DNA from: GCA-002793235 sp965267355 | GTDB lineage: Bacteria > Bacteroidota > Bacteroidia > Flavobacteriales_E > Vicingaceae | Reading direction: 5' to 3' | DNA length: 64,000 bases | Assembly (NCBI GenBank): GCA_965267355.1 | Contig: OZ253956.1 | Location: 682,001-746,000 of the forward strand | In this document: positions 42,103 to 52,206 of the stretch, one piece after another | How the letters are laid out: the number at the start of each line of letters is the position of its first letter | Numbering within the stretch: the first letter of the stretch is position 1 | Notes under the pieces: model-generated | The model's database searches: none | Told to the model about the DNA's origin: nothing | What the model saw: only the letters and a program-made list of their open reading frames with translations | Program-made: the position numbers and the translations under genes

Positions 42103-45100
42103 ATGAAAGTTCGTTACCTAATATATTTATTAATAACCTTTTTTACTTTAAATGCTGTTATTGCTCAAAGCGAACTTGGCAATCCTTACATTAAAAATTT
42201 TAATTCTAAAAAACATAAAATATCTGCTACTGTTTGGGATATTACTCAGGATAAAAAAGGATTAATGCACTTCGGAACAGCTAATGGACTACTACAGTTT
42301 GATGGGGATTCATGGCGCACTATTAAAGTTGATAACGGAAGTACAGTAAGATCTTTAGATTGTGATGAAAATGGGAAAATATACATAGGGGCCAAAGGCG
42401 AATTTGGTTATTTAGGAGAAGACTCTCTGGGTTATCCAGTATATATTTCATTAAGCAAAAATTTACCTGAAGAACATAAAGATTTTGCAGATGTTTGGAA
42501 TACCTATGCAACCAAAGATGGTGTTTTCTTTTTAACTTTCAAAAAGATTTATCAATGGAACAACCAAAAATTTTCCGTTTTTGAATTTGATGACATCACC
42601 GCCCACTTAGGCTTTTATGTAGACAACCAACTGTACTTGGTACGACAAAAAGCTGGTTTACATGTTTTTAAAAATGAAAAATTTGTTCCTGTTTCTGGTG
42701 GTGAACATTACATTGGTAAAACCATTTTTTCCATTTTACCTTATGACAACAACCAAGTAGTAGTTGCAACAAGAGCACATGGCTTAGAAATTCATAACAT
42801 TAAAACAGGTGTTATTTCTCCATTTCAAAATGAAGTAAATGATGAGTTAAAAATTCAAAAAATTTACCATGGAGCCATGTCAGAAAATGGTGAATATCTA
42901 ATCGGAACGCTTAACAATGGTATTTATGTAATCAGCAAATCAGGAAAATTGCTGATGAACATTAATGAACATAATGGTTTACAAAGCAGTAATATCAAAT
43001 ACTTGTATAAAGATTATTACGGCAGTATCTGGGCAGGAACTGCCATGGGTATTTCATTGATAGACTTAAATCTTCCGCTTACTTTTTTTGATGCAGAAAA
43101 TGGAATTAAAGGTTATTGTCGAGACATTATCCGCTTTCAAGATGAAATATATCTTGCTACAGGCAATGGTATTTACTATTTAGATAAAAATGCCATTAAT
43201 CCAAAAGAAAAATTTAAACCCCTAACTAATGCGAATGGTCAATTTTGGCAATTTTTAATTGTTAACAATAAGCTTTATACATCTAGCAATGGACTGTATG
43301 AAATAAAAGATAAAAAATTATATAGAATTCACTCTTTTGGTAGAAATGCTTTATTTAGAATGCACCACTCCAAAAAAAATCCATCCCTTATTTATCTTGC
43401 TTTAAAAAATGGATTAGCGTTAGCTTATGTTAACTCTTTAGGAGAGGTGGAACAAGTTAAAAAGTTTGAATCATTTAGTGATGAGTGCCATGATTTAATT
43501 GAGGATAAAAACGGAAACTTATGGTTACAGACAGCTTACGATTACCTTGTTAAAGTAGATGCCTCCTCCTTTGAGAAAAATAGCTCAAACTTTAGCTACA
43601 AAAAATACAAAGAAGGAGAAAAATTAGCAGCAGAAGAATTTATCTATTTCAACGATGAAGTATTGTTTTCTTCAAACAACGGGCTATTAAAACATGACGA
43701 TAAAAAAGGTTTTATTGACTATGACAAATTACTTTTTGAAAAATTAGACGATGAGTATAAAGTCGCACGTATGGTAGAAGATCACCAAAATAATTTATGG
43801 CTTCACTACCATTACGGCTCCACTTCTGGTGAGGTTTTAGCAATAAAAAAGAATGATAAATACGAGTTAAAAACAAACCCTTTTACACGTATAAAAGAAA
43901 AAATAAGCCATGTTAAATCTCCTTATGTAGAGCCTAACAATATTGCTTGGTTTATAGGTGGTGAAGGAGTGGTTAGATATGATTTTAACAATGATTTACA
44001 TCGACAAAAGCAATACAAAGTAAATATCAGAGAGGTAGCCCTTAATTCCGATTCTATTATAGATTTTGGAGGAAATTCACCAAAAAGTGATTTTACCTTT
44101 AATTTTAAAAACAACGCTACTTCTTTTGTTTTTTCAGCAGCTACTTATCAAAACGAAGAAGAAATTTACTACCAATACTTTTTAGAAGGTAATGATGAAG
44201 AGTGGTCGGACTGGACTACGCAAAACTATAAGGAATACAACTATCTATCGGAAGGTAAATACACCTTTAAAGTACGAGCCAAAAATGTTTACAACATCAT
44301 AAGTGAAGAGGATGAATTTAGTTTTGAAATTCTTCCGCCATGGTATAGAGAAACTTGGGCTTATGTAATTTATGCTTTATTATTTTTAGCTTTTGTATTT
44401 GTTATTATTAAAATAGCTACCCATCGCCTACAGCAATCTAAAAAACAATTAGAAAAAATTGTTGAAGAAAGAACCAAAGATATTGTAAAAGAAAAGGAAA
44501 AAGTAGAAGAACAAAAGATATTGTTAGAAGAAGTTCATGGCGAGTTGGCTGAACGAAACAAAGACGTAATGGATAGCATTAAGTATGCTCAACATATTCA
44601 ATCTGCTATTCTTCCACCAAGAGAGAAACTAAAAAATGTTTTTAAAGAATCTTTTATTTTTTACCGTCCCAGAGATATAGTAAGTGGTGATTTTTATTGG
44701 TATGAAAACATTGGCAATCACTTTATTTTAACCTGTGCAGATTGTACAGGTCATGGTGTACCAGGTGCATTTATGAGCTTAATAGGTGCTACATTATTAA
44801 ACAAAATTGTCGAAAAACAAGAGGTTGAAAATCCAGCTGTTGCTCTTACCATTTTAGATAAGGAGGTGAGCAAAACATTACGTCAAAACCACGATTTAGC
44901 TCAAAGAAACAATACCGATGGAATGGATTTGGCTTTAATTGCCATTAACTTAAAAGATAAAGTTTGCGATTACTCAGGAGCATACCGACCACTATATCTA
45001 ATTCGCAATAAGGAGCTCCATGTTTATAATAGTAACAGGCACTCCATTGGTGGTGGGTTAGCCAGCAATAAAAAATTTTCTGGAGAACATATTCCTTTAC

Positions 45101-45324
45101 AAGCAGGAGATCAATTATATTTGTTTACAGATGGTGTAACTGACCAATTTGGTGGAGAAAAAGGGAAAAAGTTTAAGCGTGAACGATTAAAAAAATTACT
45201 GCTTGAGTTTTGTGATGAAACCATGGAAAAACAACATCAAAAAATTAGTGAAGCTTTTAGTAAATGGCAAGGCAACCATGAACAAATTGACGATGTATTG
45301 CTAATAGGAATTCGGATACCTTAA
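42103..45324 (+). CDS. Two-component-type propeller sensor fused to SpoIIE/PP2C phosphatase
   Basis: A 1073-residue membrane protein. Signal peptide MKVRYLIYLLITFFTLNAVIAQ; a periplasmic Reg_prop beta-propeller (about 30-620, blades such as GLMHFGTANGLLQFDGDSW and GSIWAGTAMGISLIDL); a Y_Y_Y domain (about 655-745); one membrane helix (AYVIYALLFLAFVFVIIK); a coiled coil; and a cytoplasmic SpoIIE-type PP2C phosphatase with GDFYWYE, CADCTGHGVPGAFMS, DGMDLALIAI, FTDGVTDQFG and DDVLLIGI supplying the metal-binding Asp residues. It should dephosphorylate a partner protein, perhaps an anti-sigma antagonist, in response to an outside signal. No partner is adjacent. Confidence 0.9.
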   Translation: MKVRYLIYLLITFFTLNAVIAQSELGNPYIKNFNSKKHKISATVWDITQDKKGLMHFGTANGLLQFDGDSWRTIKVDNGSTVRSLDCDENGKIYIGAKGEFGYLGEDSLGYPVYISLSKNLPEEHKDFADVWNTYATKDGVFFLTFKKIYQWNNQKFSVFEFDDITAHLGFYVDNQLYLVRQKAGLHVFKNEKFVPVSGGEHYIGKTIFSILPYDNNQVVVATRAHGLEIHNIKTGVISPFQNEVNDELKIQKIYHGAMSENGEYLIGTLNNGIYVISKSGKLLMNINEHNGLQSSNIKYLYKDYYGSIWAGTAMGISLIDLNLPLTFFDAENGIKGYCRDIIRFQDEIYLATGNGIYYLDKNAINPKEKFKPLTNANGQFWQFLIVNNKLYTSSNGLYEIKDKKLYRIHSFGRNALFRMHHSKKNPSLIYLALKNGLALAYVNSLGEVEQVKKFESFSDECHDLIEDKNGNLWLQTAYDYLVKVDASSFEKNSSNFSYKKYKEGEKLAAEEFIYFNDEVLFSSNNGLLKHDDKKGFIDYDKLLFEKLDDEYKVARMVEDHQNNLWLHYHYGSTSGEVLAIKKNDKYELKTNPFTRIKEKISHVKSPYVEPNNIAWFIGGEGVVRYDFNNDLHRQKQYKVNIREVALNSDSIIDFGGNSPKSDFTFNFKNNATSFVFSAATYQNEEEIYYQYFLEGNDEEWSDWTTQNYKEYNYLSEGKYTFKVRAKNVYNIISEEDEFSFEILPPWYRETWAYVIYALLFLAFVFVIIKIATHRLQQSKKQLEKIVEERTKDIVKEKEKVEEQKILLEEVHGELAERNKDVMDSIKYAQHIQSAILPPREKLKNVFKESFIFYRPRDIVSGDFYWYENIGNHFILTCADCTGHGVPGAFMSLIGATLLNKIVEKQEVENPAVALTILDKEVSKTLRQNHDLAQRNNTDGMDLALIAINLKDKVCDYSGAYRPLYLIRNKELHVYNSNRHSIGGGLASNKKFSGEHIPLQAGDQLYLFTDGVTDQFGGEKGKKFKRERLKKLLLEFCDETMEKQHQKISEAFSKWQGNHEQIDDVLLIGIRIP

Positions 45325-45326
45325 CG

Positions 45327-46763
45327 ATGGAAAACACAGAAAATAACCAACAAGAAGAACAAGTAAAAGAAGAATTAAAATTTAGTTTTTCTAACTTTTT
45401 CCGAGCATTAACGGTTTATTTTAAAACAGTAGTAAGCATTCGGCAAGATGTTGACTACGAAGGTTCTGTGGATTCTATCCGTAAAGACATTGACTTTAAA
45501 GGAGTAAACGTATGGGTACTTGGTGCATCCATAGCTATAGCATCTATTGGATTAAATGTAAACTCAACAGCAGTTATCATTGGAGCTATGCTTATTTCAC
45601 CACTAATGGGACCGATTGTAGGTGTAGGTTTATCGGTTGGTATTAATGATTTTAAAATGCTTATCCGTTCCCTAAAAAGTTTGGGAACTGCTGTACTAAT
45701 AAGTGTAGTTATTTCTACCATTTACTTTTTAATTACTCCTTTTGGTGAGGTACAATCGGAACTAATTGCCAGAACGCGCCCCACACTTTTAGATGTACTG
45801 ATTGCTATGTTTGGTGGGATTGCTCTTATTGTTGCTAAAACAAAAAAAGGAACCGTAGCTAGTGTAATTTTTGGGGTAGCGATAGCTACAGCCTTAATGC
45901 CACCATTATGTACTGCAGGTTATGGATTAGCAAATGGCAACTGGTCATTCTTCTTGGGCGCTTTTTACTTATTTATGATTAACTCGGTTTTTATTGCTCT
46001 ATCAACTTGGTTAATTGTAAAATATTTGCGTTTTCCACTTGCTACCTATATTAATTTAGAACGTCAAAAAAGAGTAAAACAGTACATCTTGGTTATTTCA
46101 TTATTAATTATTATCCCAAGTGGTTTTACATTTTGGAACACCATTCAAGAAAGTATTTTTACCAATAATGCTGAAAGATTTATAAGCGACAACTTTGATT
46201 TTGAAGCAACTTGGATTAATAAAAAGGTAATTTCTTACGAAGACGATGAACAAGCTAAGATTGATGTTTACTTAATGGGGGACATCATTTCGAAAAGTGA
46301 AGAAGAAAAAATTACTGAAAAACTGTCTGAATACGACCTTGAAAAAGTAAACCTTAAAATTCATCAGTTTAGAGATAAGTCAGATGAAATTGCAGGTAAA
46401 TTAACTGCTGAAGTTAAATCAGGAATTTTAGAAGAGTTATATGAAAAGAAAGAACAACTGTTAAATGATAAAGATGCTACTATTAAATTTTTAGAAGAGG
46501 AATTGTTAAAGTTCAAAAGCGATACCATTCCTTTTACATCGGTTAAAAAGGAAATGAATGTACAATACCCAAACATTGCTTACATGAGTTTTGGCAAAAC
46601 CATTTCCACCAATTTTGAAGCAAAGCAAGACACAACTCCAACTTTCTTTTTAAAATGGAAAACTGATTTGACTGAAGAAGAAATTACTTCTGAAAAGATG
46701 GCTATTGAAAAATGGTTAAAAGTTCGTTTATCTGACGAAAAAGTTAGTGTTATAAGGTACTGA
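45327..46763 (+). CDS. DUF389 / TIGR00341 family membrane protein
   Basis: A 478-residue protein starting 2 bases after the phosphatase gene. The core (about 60-250) has several membrane helices with the family motifs SIGLNVNSTAVIIGAMLISPLMGPI and FGVAIATALMPPLCTAGYGL (given here in parts). The C-terminal 200 residues are soluble and charged, with coiled-coil character. No function is established for DUF389. Tight spacing implies cotranscription with the phosphatase sensor. Confidence 0.88.
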   Translation: MENTENNQQEEQVKEELKFSFSNFFRALTVYFKTVVSIRQDVDYEGSVDSIRKDIDFKGVNVWVLGASIAIASIGLNVNSTAVIIGAMLISPLMGPIVGVGLSVGINDFKMLIRSLKSLGTAVLISVVISTIYFLITPFGEVQSELIARTRPTLLDVLIAMFGGIALIVAKTKKGTVASVIFGVAIATALMPPLCTAGYGLANGNWSFFLGAFYLFMINSVFIALSTWLIVKYLRFPLATYINLERQKRVKQYILVISLLIIIPSGFTFWNTIQESIFTNNAERFISDNFDFEATWINKKVISYEDDEQAKIDVYLMGDIISKSEEEKITEKLSEYDLEKVNLKIHQFRDKSDEIAGKLTAEVKSGILEELYEKKEQLLNDKDATIKFLEEELLKFKSDTIPFTSVKKEMNVQYPNIAYMSFGKTISTNFEAKQDTTPTFFLKWKTDLTEEEITSEKMAIEKWLKVRLSDEKVSVIRY

Positions 46764-46876
46764 TTTTCTACCTGTTGAGCATTAATATAACTTAATCAAA
46801 AATTAATTTTAAAATTTCCTTATAGCTTAAATTTATTGCCTACGTTTGCCGGCTTAAAAATTTAAAAATGTAGGTT

Positions 46877-47446
46877 ATGTTTAAGTTCAACTTTACAGAA
46901 ATCATGTCGGCATCTATGATTCTATTTGCAGTAATAGATATTATTGGTTCAGTGCCTATTATCATAGATTTACGTCAAAAAGCTGGTCGCATACAATCAG
47001 AAAAAGCAAGTATTGTTGCTCTAGTAATTATGGTTGTTTTTCTTTTTGTGGGAGAATCTATCCTAAACTTAATTGGTATTGATGTAAGTTCTTTTGCTAT
47101 AGCAGGTTCTTTTATTTTATTTTTTCTGGCTTTAGAAATGATTTTAGGTATTACTTTTTACAAAGATGATGAACCCAAAACTGCCTCTATTGTTCCGCTA
47201 GCTTTTCCATTAATTGCTGGTGCTGGAACCATGACAGCTCTTTTATCACTAAGGGCCGAGTATGCCGTACAAAACATTATTGTGGCTATCGTAATCAATA
47301 TGCTTTTAGTGTATTTAGTGCTTAAAATATCCTCGAAAATTGAAAATTGGCTTGGAAGTGGTGGGATTGCTGTTTTACGTAAAGTATTTGGTGTAATTTT
47401 ATTGGCTATAGCAATTAAGTTATTTAGAACAAATGTTGGCTTTTAA
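46877..47446 (+). CDS. MarC-family integral membrane protein
   Basis: A 189-residue protein with six membrane helices and the MarC/UPF0056 signatures FAVIDIIGSVPI, FLALEMILGI and PLAFPLIAGAGTMTALLSL. The family was once linked to multiple antibiotic resistance but its real role is unclear. A TACGTTTG -7-like box lies at about 46848. The last base of its stop overlaps the start of rnhA. Confidence 0.88.
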   Translation: MFKFNFTEIMSASMILFAVIDIIGSVPIIIDLRQKAGRIQSEKASIVALVIMVVFLFVGESILNLIGIDVSSFAIAGSFILFFLALEMILGITFYKDDEPKTASIVPLAFPLIAGAGTMTALLSLRAEYAVQNIIVAIVINMLLVYLVLKISSKIENWLGSGGIAVLRKVFGVILLAIAIKLFRTNVGF

Positions 47447-47925
47447 TGGCTAAAATTACCATATATACTGACGGAGCGGCTAAAGGCAATCCTGGAAATG
47501 GCGGTTATGGGATTGTGATGATGAGTGGTAAGCATAAAAAAGAGTTATCCGCTGGTTATCGCAATACCACCAACAATCGAATGGAGTTACTCAGTGTAAT
47601 TATTGCTTTAGAGCAAATTAAACTTCAAAATGCTGATGTAGAAATATTTTCTGACTCTAAATATGTAGTTGATGCAGTTGAAAAAGGATGGGTTTTTGGG
47701 TGGCAAAAAAAGGGGTTTAAAGGAAAAAAGAACATTGATTTATGGCAACGTTTTTTGAAAATTTACCCAAAACATAATGTAAAGTTTACTTGGGTAAAAG
47801 GACATGCTGGAAATCTTTATAATGAACGATGTGATGAGTTAGCTGTAAAAGCAGCTGAAAACAATAACCTCTTAATTGATGAAGGGTATGAGCAGTCTAA
47901 TGAAACAAATCTATTTGATTCATAA
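47446..47925 (+). CDS. rnhA: Ribonuclease HI
   Basis: A 159-residue endonuclease cutting RNA in RNA-DNA hybrids. Catalytic D9 (YTDGAAKGNPG), E47 (NNRMELLS), D70 (FSDSKYV) and D130 (ERCDELA), with H120 in WVKGHAGN. The E. coli-type basic protrusion (GWQKKGFKGKKN) is present. About ten C-terminal residues are extra. Overlaps marC by one base. Confidence 0.96.
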   Translation: MAKITIYTDGAAKGNPGNGGYGIVMMSGKHKKELSAGYRNTTNNRMELLSVIIALEQIKLQNADVEIFSDSKYVVDAVEKGWVFGWQKKGFKGKKNIDLWQRFLKIYPKHNVKFTWVKGHAGNLYNERCDELAVKAAENNNLLIDEGYEQSNETNLFDS

Positions 47926-47968
47926 AATTTAGCAACGCTTTCATTAAGTTTGCCGTCTTCAAAAAGTT

Positions 47969-49126
47969 ATGCCGAAATATCCAAATGCCATAAAATCTAA
48001 ATTACCTAAAGTAGGCACTACTATTTTTACGGTAATGAGTCGTTTGGCACAAGAACAAAATGCCATTAATTTATCACAAGGGTTTCCAGATTTTGATAGT
48101 TCATCGGAGTTGTCAGAATTAGTGAGTCAAGCCATGAAAAAGGGTATGAATCAGTATGCTCCTATGGCAGGATTGATGAGTTTGCGTGAACAAATTGCTC
48201 AAAAAACTTATAATCTTTATGGCACTCAGTATCACCCCGAAGCAGAAATAACGGTTACTGCCGGTGCAACACAAGCCATTTACACAGCTATTGCTGCTAT
48301 GGTGGGTGAAGAAGATGAAGTTATCATTTTCACGCCAGCCTACGATTGTTATGAACCTGCCATTGAATTAAATGGTGGTAAAGCAGTTTTTGTGCAAATG
48401 CATGCTCCAGATTATAGTGTAAACTGGGAGCAGGTAAAAAAGCTGATTAATCAGCGCACCAAAATGATTATCATTAATACACCTCATAACCCAACAGGAA
48501 CAGTTTTAAAAGAGAAAGATATGCTTGCTTTAGAAAAAATTGTTTCTAATACCGACATTGTTTTGATTAGTGATGAAGTATATGAGCACATTATTTTTGA
48601 TGGTTTAAACCACCAAAGTGCAGCCAAATATCCCGGGCTAGCTGAGCGAACTTTTATCGTTTCTTCATTTGGTAAAACATTCCACAATACAGGATGGAAA
48701 GTTGGCTATTGTATAGCTCCTGAAAACTTAATGGCAGAATTTAGAAAAGCACATCAATTTGTTGTTTTTTGTGTTAATCACCCTGCACAATATGCTCTAG
48801 CAGAATACCTAAAAAATGAAGAACATTATTTACAGCTAGGAAATTTCTATCAACAAAAAAGAGATTTGTTTGTTGATTTAATTAAAGATTCAAGATTTGA
48901 AATAATTCCAAGTTCTGGAACCTACTTTCAGTTATTAAGCTATAAAAACATTACCGATGCTGCTGATACAGATTTTGCCGTTGAACTAACTGAAAAGAAT
49001 AAAATAGCTTCTATCCCAGTATCTGTTTTTTATCATTATAAAGTTGATGAAAAAGTATTGCGTTTTTGTGTTGCCAAAAAAGAAGAAACTTTACAACAAG
49101 CAGCTGAAATCTTGTCAAGGATTTAA
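47969..49126 (+). CDS. PLP-dependent class I aminotransferase (methionine/YbdL type)
   Basis: A 385-residue fold-type I enzyme. NLSQGFPDFDSS, NTPHNPTG (Asn174), SDEVYEH and SSFGKTFHNTGWKVGY with PLP-Lys236 match the methionine aminotransferase YbdL / kynurenine aminotransferase group. This class converts methionine or its 2-oxo acid with glutamine as partner; the oxoglutaramate formed is removed by an omega-amidase, and such an enzyme is encoded at 52207. A TAAGTTTG -7-like box lies 17 bases upstream of the ATG. Confidence 0.9.
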   Translation: MPKYPNAIKSKLPKVGTTIFTVMSRLAQEQNAINLSQGFPDFDSSSELSELVSQAMKKGMNQYAPMAGLMSLREQIAQKTYNLYGTQYHPEAEITVTAGATQAIYTAIAAMVGEEDEVIIFTPAYDCYEPAIELNGGKAVFVQMHAPDYSVNWEQVKKLINQRTKMIIINTPHNPTGTVLKEKDMLALEKIVSNTDIVLISDEVYEHIIFDGLNHQSAAKYPGLAERTFIVSSFGKTFHNTGWKVGYCIAPENLMAEFRKAHQFVVFCVNHPAQYALAEYLKNEEHYLQLGNFYQQKRDLFVDLIKDSRFEIIPSSGTYFQLLSYKNITDAADTDFAVELTEKNKIASIPVSVFYHYKVDEKVLRFCVAKKEETLQQAAEILSRI

Positions 49127-49182
49127 CATTGTTTTTCTTTTTAAATCAAAATAGCTATTTTCGATTTTCCTGATCGAAAACA

Positions 49183-52140
49183 ATGAAACAATTTATATCG
49201 TTTATTAGTTTTTTGATTAGCCTTCTTTGGCTAACAAATCCTTTATGGTGCTATGTTTCATTTCCAAACGACTCTACAAAAAAAGATGTCTATTACTTTG
49301 TTTCTAACCGAAACAATATAGATGGCAAATACACTATGTATAAAGCCCGTACCAACCAAAGTGGTATTTCATCTTGTTTAATAAAAGGAAATTTTGAAGT
49401 AGATGGTTTCCCTCACATGCGAAAAGCAGAAATTTCAGTATATAATATTTCTACCGATAAGTTAGTAGGTATTTATAATACTAATCCTAAAACAGGAAAC
49501 TACCTCATCATTTTAGTGCCAAATGTTAAATACGAGTTTATAATTAATACCTATGGCTATGCTCCCATAAAAAAAATTGTAGAAATACCTCATTATGCAA
49601 GTACCAATGTTTTAGGAGAGATATCATCTCAAAAGATGTTGCTTAAAATGAACCAAAGAGAAGTGAGTTTAAGCTTAAACACATGGGTAATTGAAGATAA
49701 AGAACCAACATTATTTTTATTAACGGTGTACAACGAAAGTAAAGAAGACGAACATAATGTTGAACTTTATCAGGCCACTAACGAAGATTTTGATGCACTA
49801 GTAGAACGAGATCGAAGGAAACTGAAAGAAACCGATTTTGGTGATATTGATGAATTGATACAAGCTCAGGCCGAAGCTGAAAACCAAAAACCTGAACGAG
49901 CAGAAAAAGCCTTTAACAATAAAAATTACGAATTAGCATCTACGCTTTATGGTCAGTTATTAAGATTGGATGAAAATAATACTCTTTATAATTATCGTAA
50001 AGGTTTAAGTGTTTATCATCTAAAACAAAATAAACTAAAAGCGTTATCCTACTTAAAAAAAGCATCAGAAGATAAATCAATTCCTTATGATGTATTTTAT
50101 TACATGGGTAAATCTTATCATTTATGGTCAGATTTTCAGAAGGCACAAGCCGCTTACGAAACTTTTAAAGCAAAGGCTTCTGAAAAAGAAATAGTACAAC
50201 ATGACTTGAACAGGCTTATTGAAAATTGCTCCCATGGTAAAAAGCTAATGGAAGAACAACTCAATATGGAAATTGTAAACAAAAGACCAATAGACATGGA
50301 AAAATTACCGAAAGGTTATCCTAAAGAGCTTATTGAAGAAAAAGTACTGGAGAAAACGAAATTTTTTATCTCTCCACTAGATGAAAAAAAGAAGACACAA
50401 TTACTCATGTGTAAAACAGAACAAAATGAAATGATACAAACTAGCTATGGTTTAAAAGATGTTGGCACAACTGATTTGTTCGTCAATAAAATGATTGGTA
50501 AAAACCAATGGGGTGCTTCAAAACCAATAGAAGGTAACATAAACACTCCTTATAATGAAAGTTATGCCTACGTTACGTTAGATGGCAGAACCATGTATTT
50601 TTCTTCTGAGGGACATAATAGTATTGGTGGGTACGATATTTTTGTGTGTACCAGAAGCTCAGCAAATGAAGCCTGGAGTGAACCAAAAAACATAGGTTAT
50701 CCCATTAACTCCCCTTATGATGACATACTATTTGTCCCTGATTTTGCAGGAGAATACGCTTATTTTTCTTCCAATAGAAGAAGTCCTACCCAGGGATATA
50801 ATTTGTATAAAATTAAAATGCCTAAGCCTCCTTTACCTTTAACAGTTATTAAAGGTCATTTTATGACCAATGATTCTATTCCCAATTTTTCAGCATCTAT
50901 TGCAGTTTACAACACTAATAATCAGGAAATTGTTGGGATATATAATACTAATATGAATAATGGTAATTTTTTAATGGCACTAATGCCAGGCATTAAATAT
51001 GAATTTGCTATCCAATGTGATAATTTTAAAGAGCATTTGGCTTACGTTACCGTTCCTGTACAAACCAAAATGTTTGCTTTACGCCAAAATATTCGTTTAA
51101 AAAAAGAGAGTGCTTTTGAGATTTTAAACATTGATAATTTTTTTACGAAAGAAGAAGCTGAAAATGCTCCTGAATATAAATTAACTACTGCAGATTTTCC
51201 AAAAGAAACCCCAAAAGAAAAAGCTAGCGATGAACCCTCTGTGTTTGATCAATTTAAAAAACCTACTCCCGAACAATTACAACTTATAGAAAATGCCGAA
51301 CAATTTTTTATAAACAAACAATACATTAAAGCCGTTGAACAATTTGCCAAAGTTGCTCCTGTAATTAATTTAAGCGAGAAACAAAGTTTTTATTATGGAA
51401 AAGCCTTGTATAATATTTCTCGCGATTATGAAAAAACATTAAAGTATTTGGAGAAAGCCGCTCTGGATAAAAATACCCCTTACGAGGTGTTTTACATGTT
51501 GGGTAAAACTAACCACAATGCTTACAGGTTTGAAAGAGCTGTAAAAGCCTATGAAAGATATATGCATTACGCTACTGAAAAAGAAATAGAAGTCAGAGAA
51601 ATTAAAAATGAAATAGAGTTGAGTCAGTTTGGTAAAAAACTAGTTAACGAACCTAAACCCATTGAGGTGTTATCAAAAAAAGAATTTGATGCAAAAAACT
51701 TACACAACATTTACAACTCAATAGATATTAACTGTAAATTTTTATTGGCACCAGAAGATATGGTAATGCCTAGAGATAAAAAGAGTGGCTTTAAGCCTAC
51801 CATGTTTTTAAACAATGATAAAACTTTAATCTATTTTTCTAGTTATGGCATGAATGGCGAAACTGGCAAGGATATTTATTTAATGCGAAAATTACCTAAC
51901 AATACCTGGACTGAAGCAATTAAATTGAGCGAAACCATTAACACAACTGGTGATGAAGATTACCCTTACTTAACTCCTGATGGTAAAACATTATATTTTT
52001 GCTCCACCAAACATGGTAGTATGGGTGGCTATGATATTTTTAAATCCATGTGGAATGAGAAAAAAGATAAATGGAATAAGCCCGTAAACTTAGGTGCTCC
52101 TATCAACTCTCCTTTTGATGATTTCTACTTTGTAGAATAA
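49183..52140 (+). CDS. Large TPR/PD40/CRD envelope protein with internal duplication
   Basis: A 985-residue exported protein (signal peptide MKQFISFISFLISLLWLTNPLWC). After a PD40-like fragment (YYFVSNRNNIDGKYTMYKA) and a carboxypeptidase-regulatory-like domain (CLIKGNFEVDG, GIYNTNPKTGNYLIILVPN), it holds two copies of a TPR-then-PD40 unit: TPRs at about 240-345 and 690-805, propeller blades at about 430-545 and 860-985, with a second CRD (VIKGHFMTND, GIYNTNMNNGNFLMALMPG) between. It stops at the blade FDDFYFVE with no OmpA, SPOR or T9SS domain. Related in parts to PorE and to the protein at 33718-35970. Role unknown. Confidence 0.82.
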   Translation: MKQFISFISFLISLLWLTNPLWCYVSFPNDSTKKDVYYFVSNRNNIDGKYTMYKARTNQSGISSCLIKGNFEVDGFPHMRKAEISVYNISTDKLVGIYNTNPKTGNYLIILVPNVKYEFIINTYGYAPIKKIVEIPHYASTNVLGEISSQKMLLKMNQREVSLSLNTWVIEDKEPTLFLLTVYNESKEDEHNVELYQATNEDFDALVERDRRKLKETDFGDIDELIQAQAEAENQKPERAEKAFNNKNYELASTLYGQLLRLDENNTLYNYRKGLSVYHLKQNKLKALSYLKKASEDKSIPYDVFYYMGKSYHLWSDFQKAQAAYETFKAKASEKEIVQHDLNRLIENCSHGKKLMEEQLNMEIVNKRPIDMEKLPKGYPKELIEEKVLEKTKFFISPLDEKKKTQLLMCKTEQNEMIQTSYGLKDVGTTDLFVNKMIGKNQWGASKPIEGNINTPYNESYAYVTLDGRTMYFSSEGHNSIGGYDIFVCTRSSANEAWSEPKNIGYPINSPYDDILFVPDFAGEYAYFSSNRRSPTQGYNLYKIKMPKPPLPLTVIKGHFMTNDSIPNFSASIAVYNTNNQEIVGIYNTNMNNGNFLMALMPGIKYEFAIQCDNFKEHLAYVTVPVQTKMFALRQNIRLKKESAFEILNIDNFFTKEEAENAPEYKLTTADFPKETPKEKASDEPSVFDQFKKPTPEQLQLIENAEQFFINKQYIKAVEQFAKVAPVINLSEKQSFYYGKALYNISRDYEKTLKYLEKAALDKNTPYEVFYMLGKTNHNAYRFERAVKAYERYMHYATEKEIEVREIKNEIELSQFGKKLVNEPKPIEVLSKKEFDAKNLHNIYNSIDINCKFLLAPEDMVMPRDKKSGFKPTMFLNNDKTLIYFSSYGMNGETGKDIYLMRKLPNNTWTEAIKLSETINTTGDEDYPYLTPDGKTLYFCSTKHGSMGGYDIFKSMWNEKKDKWNKPVNLGAPINSPFDDFYFVE

Positions 52141-52146
52141 TTTATT

Positions 52147-52175
52147 CCCTCCTAAAAAGGAGGGTTAGGGAGGTG
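52147..52175 (+). repeat. Palindromic CCCTCCT element
   Basis: CCCTCCT-AAAA-AGGAGGG (52147-52164) followed by TTAGGGAGGTG. It is strikingly G/C-rich against its surroundings and resembles short dispersed elements at gene ends in Flavobacteria. Only one copy is seen in this window and no T run follows, so it is not a typical terminator. Confidence 0.5.
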
Positions 52176-52206
52176 TAAAATCAGGAGTGTTTAATATATT
52201 TACCTT

